A DNA stretch of 64,000 nt from positions 62,001-126,000 of the forward strand of contig DJVJ01000018.1 in the NCBI GenBank assembly GCA_002441135.1. Reading direction: 5' to 3'. This document shows, in pieces, positions 8,364-17,229 of the stretch (positions are counted from its first letter, which is position 1; each line of letters begins with the position of its first letter). The notes under the pieces were generated by a model, which was given only the letters and a program-made list of their open reading frames with translations, was not told where the DNA came from and ran no database searches. A program made the translations under genes and the position numbers. This stretch comes from Caryophanales bacterium UBA6259. Its GTDB lineage: Bacteria > Bacillota > Bacilli > Tepidibacillales > Tepidibacillaceae.

Positions 8364-9245
8364 ATGGAAGCATCTCCTGAAAGAACAAATAGCAAATTAG
8401 AATGGTTTTTCTTTATCTTTATATTGCCTGTATTATTTATTTCGCTTCTTGCTTTTATTTTGCTCTGGTTTTTAGATTATGATCTTAAAGAAAATGTGTT
8501 TGCTTCTTTAAACCAGGTTCCAGTAATTGAAAAAATTATTCCAGATGGGGAAAATTCTAAGCCTGTCGATTCACAGACGATGATTACTAACCTGCAAAAG
8601 GCAGTAAATCAAAAGGATCAATCTGTATTACAATTAGAGGCAGAGTTAAAAGCAAAAGAAGAAGAAATGTTGAAGCTACAGCAAAGAATTGAAGGCCTAG
8701 AACAAGAAAATAAAACTGTCCTTCTGGAAGAAGAGGAAAGGATTGAAGATCTAAAAAAGCTGGCTAAGGTTTACGAGAATATGAGTGCAAAAAATGCGGC
8801 CAAAATCTTAGAAGAATTAAGTTATGAAGAGGCGGTGCTAATCTTTGGACAGATGGGATTGGAACCAAAGAGTAAAATTTTAGAGAAGATGGATCCAAAA
8901 AAATCTGCAGACTTGTCTGTTTTGTTAAAGGAACAAAATTACTCTAAGGAACAGGATATTGCAGCTCTACAACAAAGAATAGAAAAGCTCGTTCATGAAA
9001 TCGATTTGTTAAGAGAAAACGATGTGCAATATCAAGAGCTTGCTATAACTTTTTCAACGATGAACCCAGAAAATGCAGCCAATACTTTAGTTTCAATTGC
9101 GGATACTAATCCAAAGCTTGTTTATCAAATTTTGGCTGCTATGGAAAATCAATCACGTTCAATCATATTGAATCAAGTTGATGAAAATTTCAGTTCTGCA
9201 AAAGCTGCAGAATTTACAATGGGTATATCAGAGGTAAAAAAATAA
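8364..9245 (+). CDS. ylxF: MotE/YlxF-like MgtE-N-domain flagellar protein
   Basis: This is the membrane-anchored coiled-coil protein usually found between fliJ and fliK. A transmembrane helix (about residues 14-37) is followed by a periplasmic-side coiled coil (about 70-125) and MgtE-N-like helical repeats. Two repeat units are visible: one with YENMSAKNAAKILEELSYEE (about 137-156) and one with FSTMNPENAANTLVSIADTN (about 231-250). Related MotE proteins act as stator chaperones in some bacteria. The role in Bacillales is not settled, so function here is inferred from context. Confidence 0.8.
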   Translation: MEASPERTNSKLEWFFFIFILPVLFISLLAFILLWFLDYDLKENVFASLNQVPVIEKIIPDGENSKPVDSQTMITNLQKAVNQKDQSVLQLEAELKAKEEEMLKLQQRIEGLEQENKTVLLEEEERIEDLKKLAKVYENMSAKNAAKILEELSYEEAVLIFGQMGLEPKSKILEKMDPKKSADLSVLLKEQNYSKEQDIAALQQRIEKLVHEIDLLRENDVQYQELAITFSTMNPENAANTLVSIADTNPKLVYQILAAMENQSRSIILNQVDENFSSAKAAEFTMGISEVKK

Positions 9246-9307
9246 GTATCATAGATTAAAATTTTAGTTAAGTTATTATTTTTAAATTTTGAAAGGAGGT
9301 GAAAAAA

Positions 9308-10696
9308 ATGGAAACAGCAATTAATGTAAATTCCGTGCCTAATCAAGTAAATCAGAAAATGGTTAATCAAGATAAGAGCACTATAATGAATGGAGATATC
9401 TTTTTAAATCTTTTTCAGGATATGTTGGTTGGTGTTAAGAATGAAGGTGTAGAATCACCAATCATTACTATTAATGAAACCACAAAAGAAGAGCAACTTA
9501 ATCTAGTTTCTCAAGCTATATTAAAGGATTTTCATCTATCTTCTATCACTACTGAGTTGTTTAATGTAACTGTGGATGATACGGAGGAGTCTTTATTAAA
9601 TACGGATGATGTAACACTAGATTCTCTTCTTGTCCAATTACAGTCATTATTTCAAAACCCATCTAATCTAGCAGATGATTTTAAAAGTTGGTATGAAGGA
9701 TTAAAAATGGATCAGAAAAGAAGTTTTGATCAATTTATTTTACAATGGCAAGCCAACACTCATTTTAGTGAGAATCAGCAGCTAGATGTAGCCAGTTTGT
9801 TCAAACAATTAACCAATGAACAAGTAATTCTTACTGAGATGATTTCAAACTTTCTTAAAGATAGTCAATCTATCGGAAATTTTGCACTGGAAAAGGAAGT
9901 TCAAGTGGTTAATTCATCTTTAATCGAACAATCGGGTATTCTCAAAAATCAGAATCAACCACTGGTGAAGGAAAAACTATTATTTCCTACGGCAGTTGCT
10001 CAGGTGGATCTCACTAGGATGACTAATTTAAATGGTGAAATTCCACAGCAAACAGAACAAGAACAAGCTGTACTGATACCTGCAAATAGGAGTTTGGCAG
10101 ACGAGGCAACACCAATTGATATTCGACAGCTTCAGTCTTCTTTTTCGCATCACCTCTTGGCTACAAGGGAAGGACAAAATACTCCAGCATCTTCTTCAGT
10201 TGTATATGGAGAAGTTAATGCAAAGGACCTTTCATCAGAGCTGGGTAAGTTGATGATGAAAAACATAAAGCTTCCTAATGGTGTGACTGAAATGAAAATT
10301 CAACTTCATCCACATGAGCTTGGTAAAATCGATATTAATCTAACATCACAGCAAGGTAATTTGACAGCAATATTTTTAGCGGATTCAGTAGTAGGTAAAG
10401 AAATGCTAGAAAGCTCTCTTCATTTGTTAAAACATTCCTTAGTACAGCAAGGGATCCAGATTGATCGTATTGAAGTGGTAAGTAGTACTTCTAACAATGT
10501 ACTTAGTGGTGATAATTCAAATCATCATTTGCCTTTTAATCATCAAAACTCTGGCTCTCAACATCAGAATAGCAAAGGCTTTTATCTAGAAGATGAACCT
10601 CAACTTTATAATGAAGAGGATATTCATGAGCTAATGGATATTGACGAGGTTAGTGGTTCTTTGCTTGAAACAAGAGGGATAAATTATACGGTTTAA
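9308..10696 (+). CDS. fliK: FliK flagellar hook-length control protein
   Basis: FliK measures hook length and switches export specificity by acting on FlhB. The protein has 462 aa. Most of it is a variable, Gln/Ser-rich ruler region. The conserved Flg_hook domain is C-terminal, with LHPHELGKIDINL starting near residue 332 and LKHSLVQQGIQIDRIEV after it. The ATG at 9308 is preferred over the in-frame GTG at 9299, because AAAGGAGGTGA (9293-9302... ending next to the GTG) spaces correctly only to the ATG. It sits between the MotE-like gene and flgD. Confidence 0.92.
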   Translation: METAINVNSVPNQVNQKMVNQDKSTIMNGDIFLNLFQDMLVGVKNEGVESPIITINETTKEEQLNLVSQAILKDFHLSSITTELFNVTVDDTEESLLNTDDVTLDSLLVQLQSLFQNPSNLADDFKSWYEGLKMDQKRSFDQFILQWQANTHFSENQQLDVASLFKQLTNEQVILTEMISNFLKDSQSIGNFALEKEVQVVNSSLIEQSGILKNQNQPLVKEKLLFPTAVAQVDLTRMTNLNGEIPQQTEQEQAVLIPANRSLADEATPIDIRQLQSSFSHHLLATREGQNTPASSSVVYGEVNAKDLSSELGKLMMKNIKLPNGVTEMKIQLHPHELGKIDINLTSQQGNLTAIFLADSVVGKEMLESSLHLLKHSLVQQGIQIDRIEVVSSTSNNVLSGDNSNHHLPFNHQNSGSQHQNSKGFYLEDEPQLYNEEDIHELMDIDEVSGSLLETRGINYTV

Positions 10697-10709
10697 AGGG
10701 GGAGAACGT

Positions 10710-11171
10710 TTGAACATTTCAACGCAGTATTCTACTAATGTAAACCAAACAGCGAGAAAAAGCTTTGAAGAGCAAAGTATTCTTGGGAAAGATGACTTTT
10801 TAAAAATCTTTATTACCGAGCTACAAAATCAGGATCCTTTAGACCCTTTAAAGGACAGAGAATTTATTGCTCAAATGGCCCAATTTAGTACTCTAGAGCA
10901 GCTTACAAACTTAAGCAAAACCAATGAAAAAATGCTTGCTAATCAAGAGGGTTTAATTCAGGGCTTACAAAGTCTAACCAATTTATTAGAGTCTACTCAA
11001 AATCCTATGACTCAATATGGAACATGGATTGGAAAGTTCGGTTCTTGGGCAAATGAAAATAATGAACAAGACTCAGGTCTAATTGATGCAGTAATTAGGA
11101 AAGAAAATGAATATTATGCCATCATTAATGGAAACGAAATTCCTCTTGATCAAATCGAGAAATTAGAGTAG
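10710..11171 (+). CDS. flgD: FlgD flagellar hook assembly scaffold
   Basis: FlgD caps the growing hook. The 153-aa protein carries the diagnostic N-terminal region GKDDFLKIFITELQNQDPLD followed by FIAQMAQFSTLEQL (about residues 28-70). It lacks the longer C-terminal Ig/tudor extension of enteric FlgD, as is usual in Bacillus. The start is TTG after GGGGGAG. It lies between fliK and a TIGR02530 gene, as expected. Confidence 0.95.
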   Translation: MNISTQYSTNVNQTARKSFEEQSILGKDDFLKIFITELQNQDPLDPLKDREFIAQMAQFSTLEQLTNLSKTNEKMLANQEGLIQGLQSLTNLLESTQNPMTQYGTWIGKFGSWANENNEQDSGLIDAVIRKENEYYAIINGNEIPLDQIEKLE

Positions 11172-11185
11172 GAGGTGGCTGAGGA

Positions 11186-11572
11186 GTGAGTGACACAAGA
11201 ATATATCAGCCATATTTTCCGAAGCAAGCTGTATCGCCAATATCAAAAGAAAAACCAATACAGAATCATACATCAATAGCTTTTCAACAGCTTTTGAATG
11301 ATAAGTTGCAAAATAAGGAATCAATTAAGTTTTCTGCACATGCAAAGGAAAGAATGATTCGTAGGGGAATTGATATTGATACCAATTTGATGAGCAATCT
11401 GAACGATGCTATGAAAAAGGCTGAATCGAAAGGCTCGAAAGATTCTTTAGTTGTTTTTAAGGATATTGCCTTTGTCGTAAATGTACCAAACCGTACAGTA
11501 ATTACTGCGGTGGATGACCAATCGATGAGGGAACATATTTTCACAAATATTGATAGTGCAATAATCATTTAG
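11186..11572 (+). CDS. Flagellar operon protein, TIGR02530 type
   Basis: This 128-aa protein belongs to the small uncharacterised flagellar operon family usually found between flgD and the hook gene. Its conserved part starts at FSAHAKERMIRRGIDID (about residue 49) and ends with DDQSMREHIFTNIDSAIII. The N-terminal 40 residues are polar and probably disordered. No membrane segment or catalytic motif is visible. The start is GTG with GGAGGTGG 8 nt upstream. A role in hook assembly or regulation is only inferred from position. Confidence 0.85.
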   Translation: MSDTRIYQPYFPKQAVSPISKEKPIQNHTSIAFQQLLNDKLQNKESIKFSAHAKERMIRRGIDIDTNLMSNLNDAMKKAESKGSKDSLVVFKDIAFVVNVPNRTVITAVDDQSMREHIFTNIDSAIII

Positions 11573-11597
11573 GCTGGACCCTAAAAGGGAGGCCATA

Positions 11598-11623
11598 TTA
11601 CCGTTGACTGATTGATACGGTAA
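11598..11623 (+). other. Hairpin before the hook gene
   Basis: TTACCGT and ACGGTAA form a perfect 7-bp stem around a 12-nt loop, ending 9 nt before the flgE ribosome binding site. No T-tract follows, so it is not a terminator. It could protect or process the mRNA around the highly expressed hook gene. Confidence 0.4.
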
Positions 11624-11640
11624 ATAATGGAGGGATAATT

Positions 11641-12453
11641 ATGTTACGTTCTTTGTATTCAGGTATTTCTGGAATGAGAGGATTTCAGGTTAAATTAGAT
11701 GTAATTAGTAATAATATTGCAAATGTTAATACACCGGGCTTTAAAGCAGGAAGAGTTGTTTTTCAGGATATTTTAAGTCAAAAAATCTCAGGTGTAACTA
11801 CTCCAGAGGAAGGGGAAAGAGGGGGAGTTAATCCAAAACAAATTGGTTTAGGAGCCTCTATTGCTGCAATTGATACAGTACATACTCCTGGAAGCTTTAT
11901 GACAACAAATATACCTACAGATCTAGCCATTGAGGGTGATGGTTTTTTTGCAGTACAAAATGGAGCAGATGGTCCTACTTATTTAACAAGAGCAGGTAAT
12001 TTTACACGAGACGCAGCAGGGAATTTAGTAACCGCGAATGGATTCCTTGTTTTAGGGGTTGGTGGGGAAGTAATCAATATACCACCTGAGGTTACTGCTT
12101 ATGAAATTTCTTCAAATGGAGAAATTATAGCAACCACTGTGGATGGTGAAACAGAGGTAATCGCTCAAATAGGATTAGTTAGAGTACAAAATCCTTCTGG
12201 TCTAGAAAAAGTAGGGAATTCTATGTACAAAATGACTCTTAACGCTGATTTAGAAGAATTGGAAGTTGTAGAGCCACAAAATCTTGAAATGGGCACTGGT
12301 AGCATTATTTCTGGTCAATTGGAAATGTCAAATGTTGATTTATCAGCTGAGTTTACTGAGATGATAGTTGCTCAAAGGGGATTTCAAGCGAATTCAAGAA
12401 TTATTACCACTTCTGATGAAATATTACAAGAATTAGTTAACTTAAAACGGTAA
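11641..12453 (+). CDS. flgE: Flagellar hook protein FlgE (FlgE/F/G family)
   Basis: This is the hook subunit, annotated FlgE or FlgG depending on the database. The 270-aa protein starts MLRSLYSGISGM and contains the rod/hook motif SNNIANVNTPGFKAGR (about 23-38). The central FlgE/F/G segment DLAIEGDGFFAV and the C-terminal region VDLSAEFTEMIVAQRGFQAN also fit. It lacks the large insert of enteric FlgE, as in B. subtilis, where the equivalent gene was renamed from flgG to flgE. GGAGGG precedes the ATG. Hairpins flank the gene on both sides. Confidence 0.9.
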   Translation: MLRSLYSGISGMRGFQVKLDVISNNIANVNTPGFKAGRVVFQDILSQKISGVTTPEEGERGGVNPKQIGLGASIAAIDTVHTPGSFMTTNIPTDLAIEGDGFFAVQNGADGPTYLTRAGNFTRDAAGNLVTANGFLVLGVGGEVINIPPEVTAYEISSNGEIIATTVDGETEVIAQIGLVRVQNPSGLEKVGNSMYKMTLNADLEELEVVEPQNLEMGTGSIISGQLEMSNVDLSAEFTEMIVAQRGFQANSRIITTSDEILQELVNLKR

Positions 12454-12477
12454 TTGAGGTAATGAGAAAAGTGTAAA

Positions 12478-12497
12478 GGGAGAGAATATTCTCTCCC
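12478..12497 (+). other. Palindromic hairpin after the hook gene
   Basis: GGGAGAGAATATTCTCTCCC is a perfect 20-nt palindrome (8-bp stem, 4-nt loop) 24 nt after the hook gene stop. It has no T-tract. It is more likely a 3' stabiliser or partial attenuator that raises hook mRNA over downstream genes than a full terminator. Confidence 0.55.
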
Positions 12498-12562
12498 AAT
12501 CCTTATCGAGTATATAAAACTATAAAATTGTGCAGTATAATAGTTTTTTAGGAGTAGCTAGA

Positions 12563-12757
12563 ATGATTAACTTAAATCGATTAGATGGCAAAGAAATTAT
12601 AATAAATGGTTTACTGATTGAAATGATTGAGAAAATTCCAGACACAATGATTACCCTTACTACTGGTAAGAAAATCATTGTGAAACAAAGTGTAGAAGAA
12701 GTTATATTAGCATTTGAAGATTTTATAAAGAGAACACATTCCATAAAACAGAATTAG
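12563..12757 (+). CDS. swrD: FlbD/SwrD family flagellar protein
   Basis: This 64-aa protein is of the FlbD family; the B. subtilis member YlzI (SwrD) raises flagellar power for swarming. It shows the compact family pattern MINLNRLDGKEIIINGLLIE with TTGKKIIVKQSVEEV further on. The ATG at 12563 is chosen because TTAGGAG lies 8 nt upstream; an earlier in-frame ATG at 12530 has no ribosome binding site. Its place between the hook gene and fliL agrees. Confidence 0.88.
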   Translation: MINLNRLDGKEIIINGLLIEMIEKIPDTMITLTTGKKIIVKQSVEEVILAFEDFIKRTHSIKQN

Positions 12758-12780
12758 GAATGGAATGAGGGGGGTTGTAA

Positions 12781-13230
12781 GTGTTTAAAAATAGAATGCT
12801 AAATATATCCATGATGATTATTGTTTCCTTAATAGTTCTTGTTGTTGCTTTCTTTTTCTTATATCAGTTTACTTTTCCTTCAGCTGAAGGAAAGGACAAT
12901 CCAACTCAACCAAAAGAAAAACCTATTGATGAAATTCTCCCTCTGATTGTTAAGATTCCTAAAATAAATACAAATCTTGGGGATTCGACAATTGTTTCGA
13001 TTGAGTTAAGTTTTCAAGCAAGTAATAGTAAAACAAAAGAAGAAATTGAGCAAAGAATGTTTCAAATTCAGGATCGAATCAATTTATTATTAAAAAATTT
13101 AACGATTGATTCTATTAATACAGAAGAAAAATTGACGCAATTTAAATCCGAATTAAAGAATAGACTAAATAAACTACTACAAGAAGGAACAATTGAGGAA
13201 GTTGAAATTACACAACTAATTTATCAATAA
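12781..13230 (+). CDS. fliL: FliL flagellar basal-body-associated protein
   Basis: FliL surrounds and stabilises the stator units. The 149-aa protein has one N-terminal transmembrane helix (about residues 9-29) and an extracytoplasmic stomatin-like domain. The C-terminal part contains LTQFKSELKNRLNKLL and ends with a beta strand, as in FliL. The GTG start follows GAGGGGGG. fliM comes next after 39 bp, the conserved order. Confidence 0.92.
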   Translation: MFKNRMLNISMMIIVSLIVLVVAFFFLYQFTFPSAEGKDNPTQPKEKPIDEILPLIVKIPKINTNLGDSTIVSIELSFQASNSKTKEEIEQRMFQIQDRINLLLKNLTIDSINTEEKLTQFKSELKNRLNKLLQEGTIEEVEITQLIYQ

Positions 13231-13269
13231 ACCTTATTTGTTCATTTGGGGTAGGGAGGTGAGTAGAGA

Positions 13270-14265
13270 ATGAGTGAAATACTATCCCAAAGTGAAATAG
13301 ACGCACTACTTGCTGCACTATCGTCAGGAGAAATGAATGCTGAAGAATTGAAGAAAGAGGAAGAAGAAAAAAAGGTAAAGGTCTATGATTTCAAAAGAGC
13401 ATTGCGCTTTTCTAAGGACCAAATTCGTAGTTTAACAAGAATTCACGAGAATTTCGCTAGACTTCTAACTTCCTACTTTTCTGCTCTATTAAGGTCTTTT
13501 GTTCAATTTACAGTAGTCTCTGTTGATCAATTACCATATGAAGAGTTTATTCGTTCTATTCCTAAAATGACGATTCTTAATATTTTTAGTGCAAAGCCAT
13601 TTGAAGGGAATATGGTTTTAGAGGTTAACCCTAATGTCGCTTATGCAATGATGGATCGTTTGCTTGGAGGACCTGGTATTGCACCAAGTAAAATTGCAAA
13701 TCTAACAGAAATTGAAACAATGATCATGGAAAAAATGTTTAGCAAAGCTTTAAACAATTTTGAAGAAGCTTGGAAAAATATTATTGAGTTAACTCCGCGT
13801 TTAGAAATGATGGAGGTTAATCCTCAATTTATGCAAATCGTTTCTCCTAACGAAACGGTTGCTGTAATTTCATTTAGTACGAAGATTGGTGATGCTACCG
13901 GAATGGTTAACCTATGTCTTCCTCATGTGGTATTGGAACCAATTATGCATAAGCTATCTGTTCATCACTGGTTTTCTCAACAGAAAAAAAATGTAGAGAA
14001 AACAGACTATGAAAGCTTAAAAAAGAGAATTAATTATGCGACACTTCCAGTAAATGTGGAATTAGGTAGATCACAAATAACAATTTCGGATCTACTGCAA
14101 CTTTCAATTGGAGATGTAATACAGTTAGACAAAAAGACGGAAGATCCTTTAACTTTATCAGTAGGAAATCAACCAAAATATTATGTTCAACCAGGACAGG
14201 TAAAAGGTAAAATTGCTGTTCAAATTACAGAGGCCATGGAAGAAGGAGTGATTATCGATGAGTAG
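13270..14265 (+). CDS. fliM: FliM flagellar motor switch protein
   Basis: FliM receives CheY-P and forms the C ring with FliG and FliY. The 331-aa protein starts with the CheY-binding peptide LSQSEIDALLAAL (about 5-17). The middle CheC-like domain contains MDRLLGGPG (about 128-136), the FliG-contact motif. The C-terminal SpoA domain covers about residues 255-330. Start ATG follows AGGGAGGTGAG. The end overlaps fliY by 8 nt. Confidence 0.97.
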   Translation: MSEILSQSEIDALLAALSSGEMNAEELKKEEEEKKVKVYDFKRALRFSKDQIRSLTRIHENFARLLTSYFSALLRSFVQFTVVSVDQLPYEEFIRSIPKMTILNIFSAKPFEGNMVLEVNPNVAYAMMDRLLGGPGIAPSKIANLTEIETMIMEKMFSKALNNFEEAWKNIIELTPRLEMMEVNPQFMQIVSPNETVAVISFSTKIGDATGMVNLCLPHVVLEPIMHKLSVHHWFSQQKKNVEKTDYESLKKRINYATLPVNVELGRSQITISDLLQLSIGDVIQLDKKTEDPLTLSVGNQPKYYVQPGQVKGKIAVQITEAMEEGVIIDE

Positions 14266-15442
14266 TGATATGTTGTCACAGGATGAAATAGATGCTCTAC
14301 TAAAACAAGCATCTAATAGTTCATCTGAAGATGATTTAAATATAAATAATCATTTATCCCCAATGGAACAAGATGCTTTAGGGGAAATTGGGAATATTTC
14401 TTTCGGGAGTGCCTCAACTGCATTATCTACGTTGCTAGGCCAAAAAGTAGAAATTACTACCCCGAAAATCTCTTGTATTCATAAAGAAAATATTGTAGAT
14501 GAATTTCCAAGTCCCCATGTTGCTACACATGTACAATATTTAGAAGGTTTACAGGGGATTAACTTATTAGTAATCCAAGCAAGAGATGCAAAAATCATCG
14601 CTGATTTAATGTTAGGTGGGAATGGTCACGTTCAAGACAATCAGTTATCAGAGATGGACGTAAGTGCTGTGCAAGAGGCTATGAATCAAATGATGGGATC
14701 GGCTGCAACATCAATGTCTACTATCTTTAACCGTGTAGTAAATATTTCACCGCCTGGAATCGATGTTATTGATTTGCCCCAAGGCCAAGGACAAGACAAT
14801 ATTCCAGATGAAGACGTATTAGTGAAGGTTTCTTTTCGTTTAAAGATTGGGGAATTAATAGATTCTAATATTATGCAAATGACAACCATTGATTTTGCTA
14901 AGACAATGGTGAAGAATTTGTTGGGATATGAAGATGTTTCTCAGGATCTAAATGTTAACCCTGTATCCAATCAAAAAATACAGGAGCCACCCATACAGCA
15001 ACATGTACCAGAACAGCAAACATATAGGGAGCCAAGCTATCAACAGCCTAGTTATCAGCAAGAAGCACCAGCATATTCTAACTCCTATGAGCAAAGAAGA
15101 GGCTCTGAATTTGGACATGCTAAGGTTCAAGCTGCTCAATTCGCTGATTTTGAAGCCCCAAGAGCAGGTGTAGGTCATTCTGATCCGAATTTAGATTTAC
15201 TATTGGATATCCCACTACAAATAACAGTGGAACTTGGAAGAACCAAAAAGCTAATTAGAGATATTCTTGAGCTTTCTCAGGGATCAATCATTGAATTAGA
15301 TAAGCTAGCGGGCGAACCAGTAGATATTTTTGCTAACAATAAATTAATAGCAAAAGGTGAAGTTGTAGTAATTGATGAGAACTTTGGGGTTAGAGTAACT
15401 GATATTATTAGTCAATATGAAAGAATTCGGAAATTACAATAG
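14258..15442 (+). CDS. fliY: FliY motor switch protein with CheY-P phosphatase
   Basis: FliY is the Firmicutes switch component that also dephosphorylates CheY-P. The 394-aa protein has an N-terminal CheY-binding peptide (LSQDEIDALL) and a CheC-like domain with two ExxxN-type sites (DALGEIGNISFG near 43 and the SAVQEAMNQM segment near 136). A Gln/Tyr/Pro-rich linker with the short repeat PSYQQ follows (about 245-280). The C-terminal FliN/SpoA domain ends in GVRVTDIISQYERI. The linker is longer than needed for a simple hinge. ATG overlaps fliM by 8 nt. Confidence 0.95.
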   Translation: MSSDMLSQDEIDALLKQASNSSSEDDLNINNHLSPMEQDALGEIGNISFGSASTALSTLLGQKVEITTPKISCIHKENIVDEFPSPHVATHVQYLEGLQGINLLVIQARDAKIIADLMLGGNGHVQDNQLSEMDVSAVQEAMNQMMGSAATSMSTIFNRVVNISPPGIDVIDLPQGQGQDNIPDEDVLVKVSFRLKIGELIDSNIMQMTTIDFAKTMVKNLLGYEDVSQDLNVNPVSNQKIQEPPIQQHVPEQQTYREPSYQQPSYQQEAPAYSNSYEQRRGSEFGHAKVQAAQFADFEAPRAGVGHSDPNLDLLLDIPLQITVELGRTKKLIRDILELSQGSIIELDKLAGEPVDIFANNKLIAKGEVVVIDENFGVRVTDIISQYERIRKLQ

Positions 15443-15464
15443 TATTGAGAGGAGAGCATAAAGC

Positions 15465-15827
15465 ATGAATAAACGAATTTTAATAGTAGATGATGCAGCT
15501 TTTATGAGAATGATGATTAAGGAGATTTTGTCTAAAAATGGATTTGAGGTTGTAGGAGAAGCAAGTGATGGTGCTCAAGCAGTAGAAAAATATAAAGAGC
15601 TTAGCCCTGATTTAATTACATTAGATATTACCATGCCTGAAATGGATGGCATCTCCGCACTAAAGGAAATTAAGAAAATGGATTCCAATGCAAAAGTTAT
15701 CATGTGCTCTGCAATGGGACAGCAAGCAATGGTTATCGATGCGATTCAAGCAGGAGCAAAGGATTTCATAGTAAAACCATTCCAAGCTGATAGAGTTATT
15801 GAAGCAATCACTAAAGCCTTAGGTTAA
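15465..15827 (+). CDS. cheY: CheY chemotaxis response regulator
   Basis: CheY is phosphorylated by CheA and, in Bacillus, promotes counterclockwise rotation through FliM and FliY. The 120-aa single receiver domain has the acidic pair D9/D10, phospho-acceptor D54 (ITLDITMPEMDG), switch residue S82 and K104 (VKPF). There is no output domain. Its position between fliY and fliO matches Bacillus. The stop codon shares one base with the fliO start. Confidence 0.97.
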   Translation: MNKRILIVDDAAFMRMMIKEILSKNGFEVVGEASDGAQAVEKYKELSPDLITLDITMPEMDGISALKEIKKMDSNAKVIMCSAMGQQAMVIDAIQAGAKDFIVKPFQADRVIEAITKALG

Positions 15828-16453
15828 TGGAAATGAAAATGAAAGTGAAAGTTAAGGCTATAACTCTTGTTTTTATCTTTTTCAAAAGCAATATTATATT
15901 TGCCGAGGGAATCAACAATCCTACTATCAAACCAGATAGTACAAGTTTATTTCCTGCATTGTTTCAGTTGATTTTTACACTAGGATTTATTTTAGGACTA
16001 TTGTATTTTGTATTTCGCTTTCTTTCAAAAAAAACTGGAAGCTATCGAAATCCTATATATAAGCATTTAGGAGGACTTCCTTTAGGACAAAATAAGTCTG
16101 TCCAATTAGTAGAAATTAATAATAAGGTGTATATCTTAGGCGTTGGTGAAAACATTCAGCTTATACAAATGGTTGATGATCCAGAAGAAGTAATTGCAAT
16201 GAAAGCCAGTAATTCATCCAATATGAATGAAAATAATTATTTAAAAGATTGGATGAAACAAATAAAAGAAAGTCCATTGTATAGAACGTGGATGAGCAAA
16301 TGGGCACAAAAAAAGGTTTCAGGATTACAGCCACAAAATTTTGAACAGATACTCTCAGGAAAAATGGAAGAATTAAAAGAAAGAAGAAATGAGAAAATGG
16401 AGCAGTTATTTGAAGACGATTATATGAAAAAAGAAAGAGATAACCATGAGTAA
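15827..16453 (+). CDS. fliO: FliO/FliZ flagellar export assembly protein
   Basis: FliO (FliZ in older Bacillus usage) helps assemble the FliP-containing export gate. The 208-aa protein has an N-terminal signal-like hydrophobic stretch (about 10-25) and one transmembrane helix (about 46-66). The short cytoplasmic domain has the family segment HLGGLPLGQNKSVQLVEI. A charged C-terminal tail follows. An in-frame ATG six bases downstream is an alternative start. The gene overlaps cheY by 1 nt and fliP by 8 nt. Confidence 0.9.
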   Translation: MEMKMKVKVKAITLVFIFFKSNIIFAEGINNPTIKPDSTSLFPALFQLIFTLGFILGLLYFVFRFLSKKTGSYRNPIYKHLGGLPLGQNKSVQLVEINNKVYILGVGENIQLIQMVDDPEEVIAMKASNSSNMNENNYLKDWMKQIKESPLYRTWMSKWAQKKVSGLQPQNFEQILSGKMEELKERRNEKMEQLFEDDYMKKERDNHE

Positions 16454-17219
16454 AAAACAGAAATTAACTACTACTTTCATTTTCTTAGTCATCCTATTGA
16501 GTCTAGTAATTGCTCCATCCATTGCACTAGCTGAACCCGAGGTAATATTACCAGGAATAGATTTTAATGTAAATTCATCAAGTAACCCTGAAGATGTAGT
16601 TACAACAGTTCAAATATTGCTTATGCTGACTATTTTATCTTTAGCACCAGCAATTTTAATCTTAATGACTAGCTTTACAAGAATAGTAATTGTTCTATCT
16701 TTTGTTCGAAATGCTTTGGCTACTCAGCAAATGCCGCCAAATCAAGTGATTATTGGCTTAGCATTATTTTTAACCTTCTTTATTATGGGACCTGCGCTAA
16801 CAGAAGCAAACGAGAATGCATTACAACCGTATTTAAATGGCGAGATTACGCAGGAAGTAGCACTGCAAGAAGCAAGTATGCCATTTAAACAATTTATGAT
16901 CAAACAAACTCGAGAAAAAGATATCTTATTATTTTTGAATTATGCAAAGCTTGAAAAACCCAAAAGTATAGAGGAAATGCCATTAAGAATATTAGTGCCA
17001 GCTTTTGCGATTAGTGAATTAAAGACCGCTTTTCAAATGGGATTTATGATTTTTATTCCCTTTTTAGTCATTGATATGATTGTGGCTAGTGCGTTGATGG
17101 CAATGGGGATGATGATGCTACCACCAGTAATGATTTCATTACCATTTAAAATTCTATTATTTGTATTAGTTGATGGTTGGTATTTAGTAGTCAAGTCATT
17201 ACTAGAAAGCTTTCATTAG
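16446..17219 (+). CDS. fliP: FliP flagellar export gate protein
   Basis: FliP forms the pentameric core of the type III export gate with FliQ and FliR. The 257-aa protein has a signal peptide (about 1-29) and four hydrophobic segments. Diagnostic sequences are LMTSFTRIVIVLSFVRNALA (about 72-91), QMPPNQVIIGLALFLT and MGMMMLPPVMISLPFKI near the C-terminus. fliQ follows after 10 bp. Confidence 0.97.
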   Translation: MSKKQKLTTTFIFLVILLSLVIAPSIALAEPEVILPGIDFNVNSSSNPEDVVTTVQILLMLTILSLAPAILILMTSFTRIVIVLSFVRNALATQQMPPNQVIIGLALFLTFFIMGPALTEANENALQPYLNGEITQEVALQEASMPFKQFMIKQTREKDILLFLNYAKLEKPKSIEEMPLRILVPAFAISELKTAFQMGFMIFIPFLVIDMIVASALMAMGMMMLPPVMISLPFKILLFVLVDGWYLVVKSLLESFH

Positions 17220-17229
17220 GGGGATTAGG

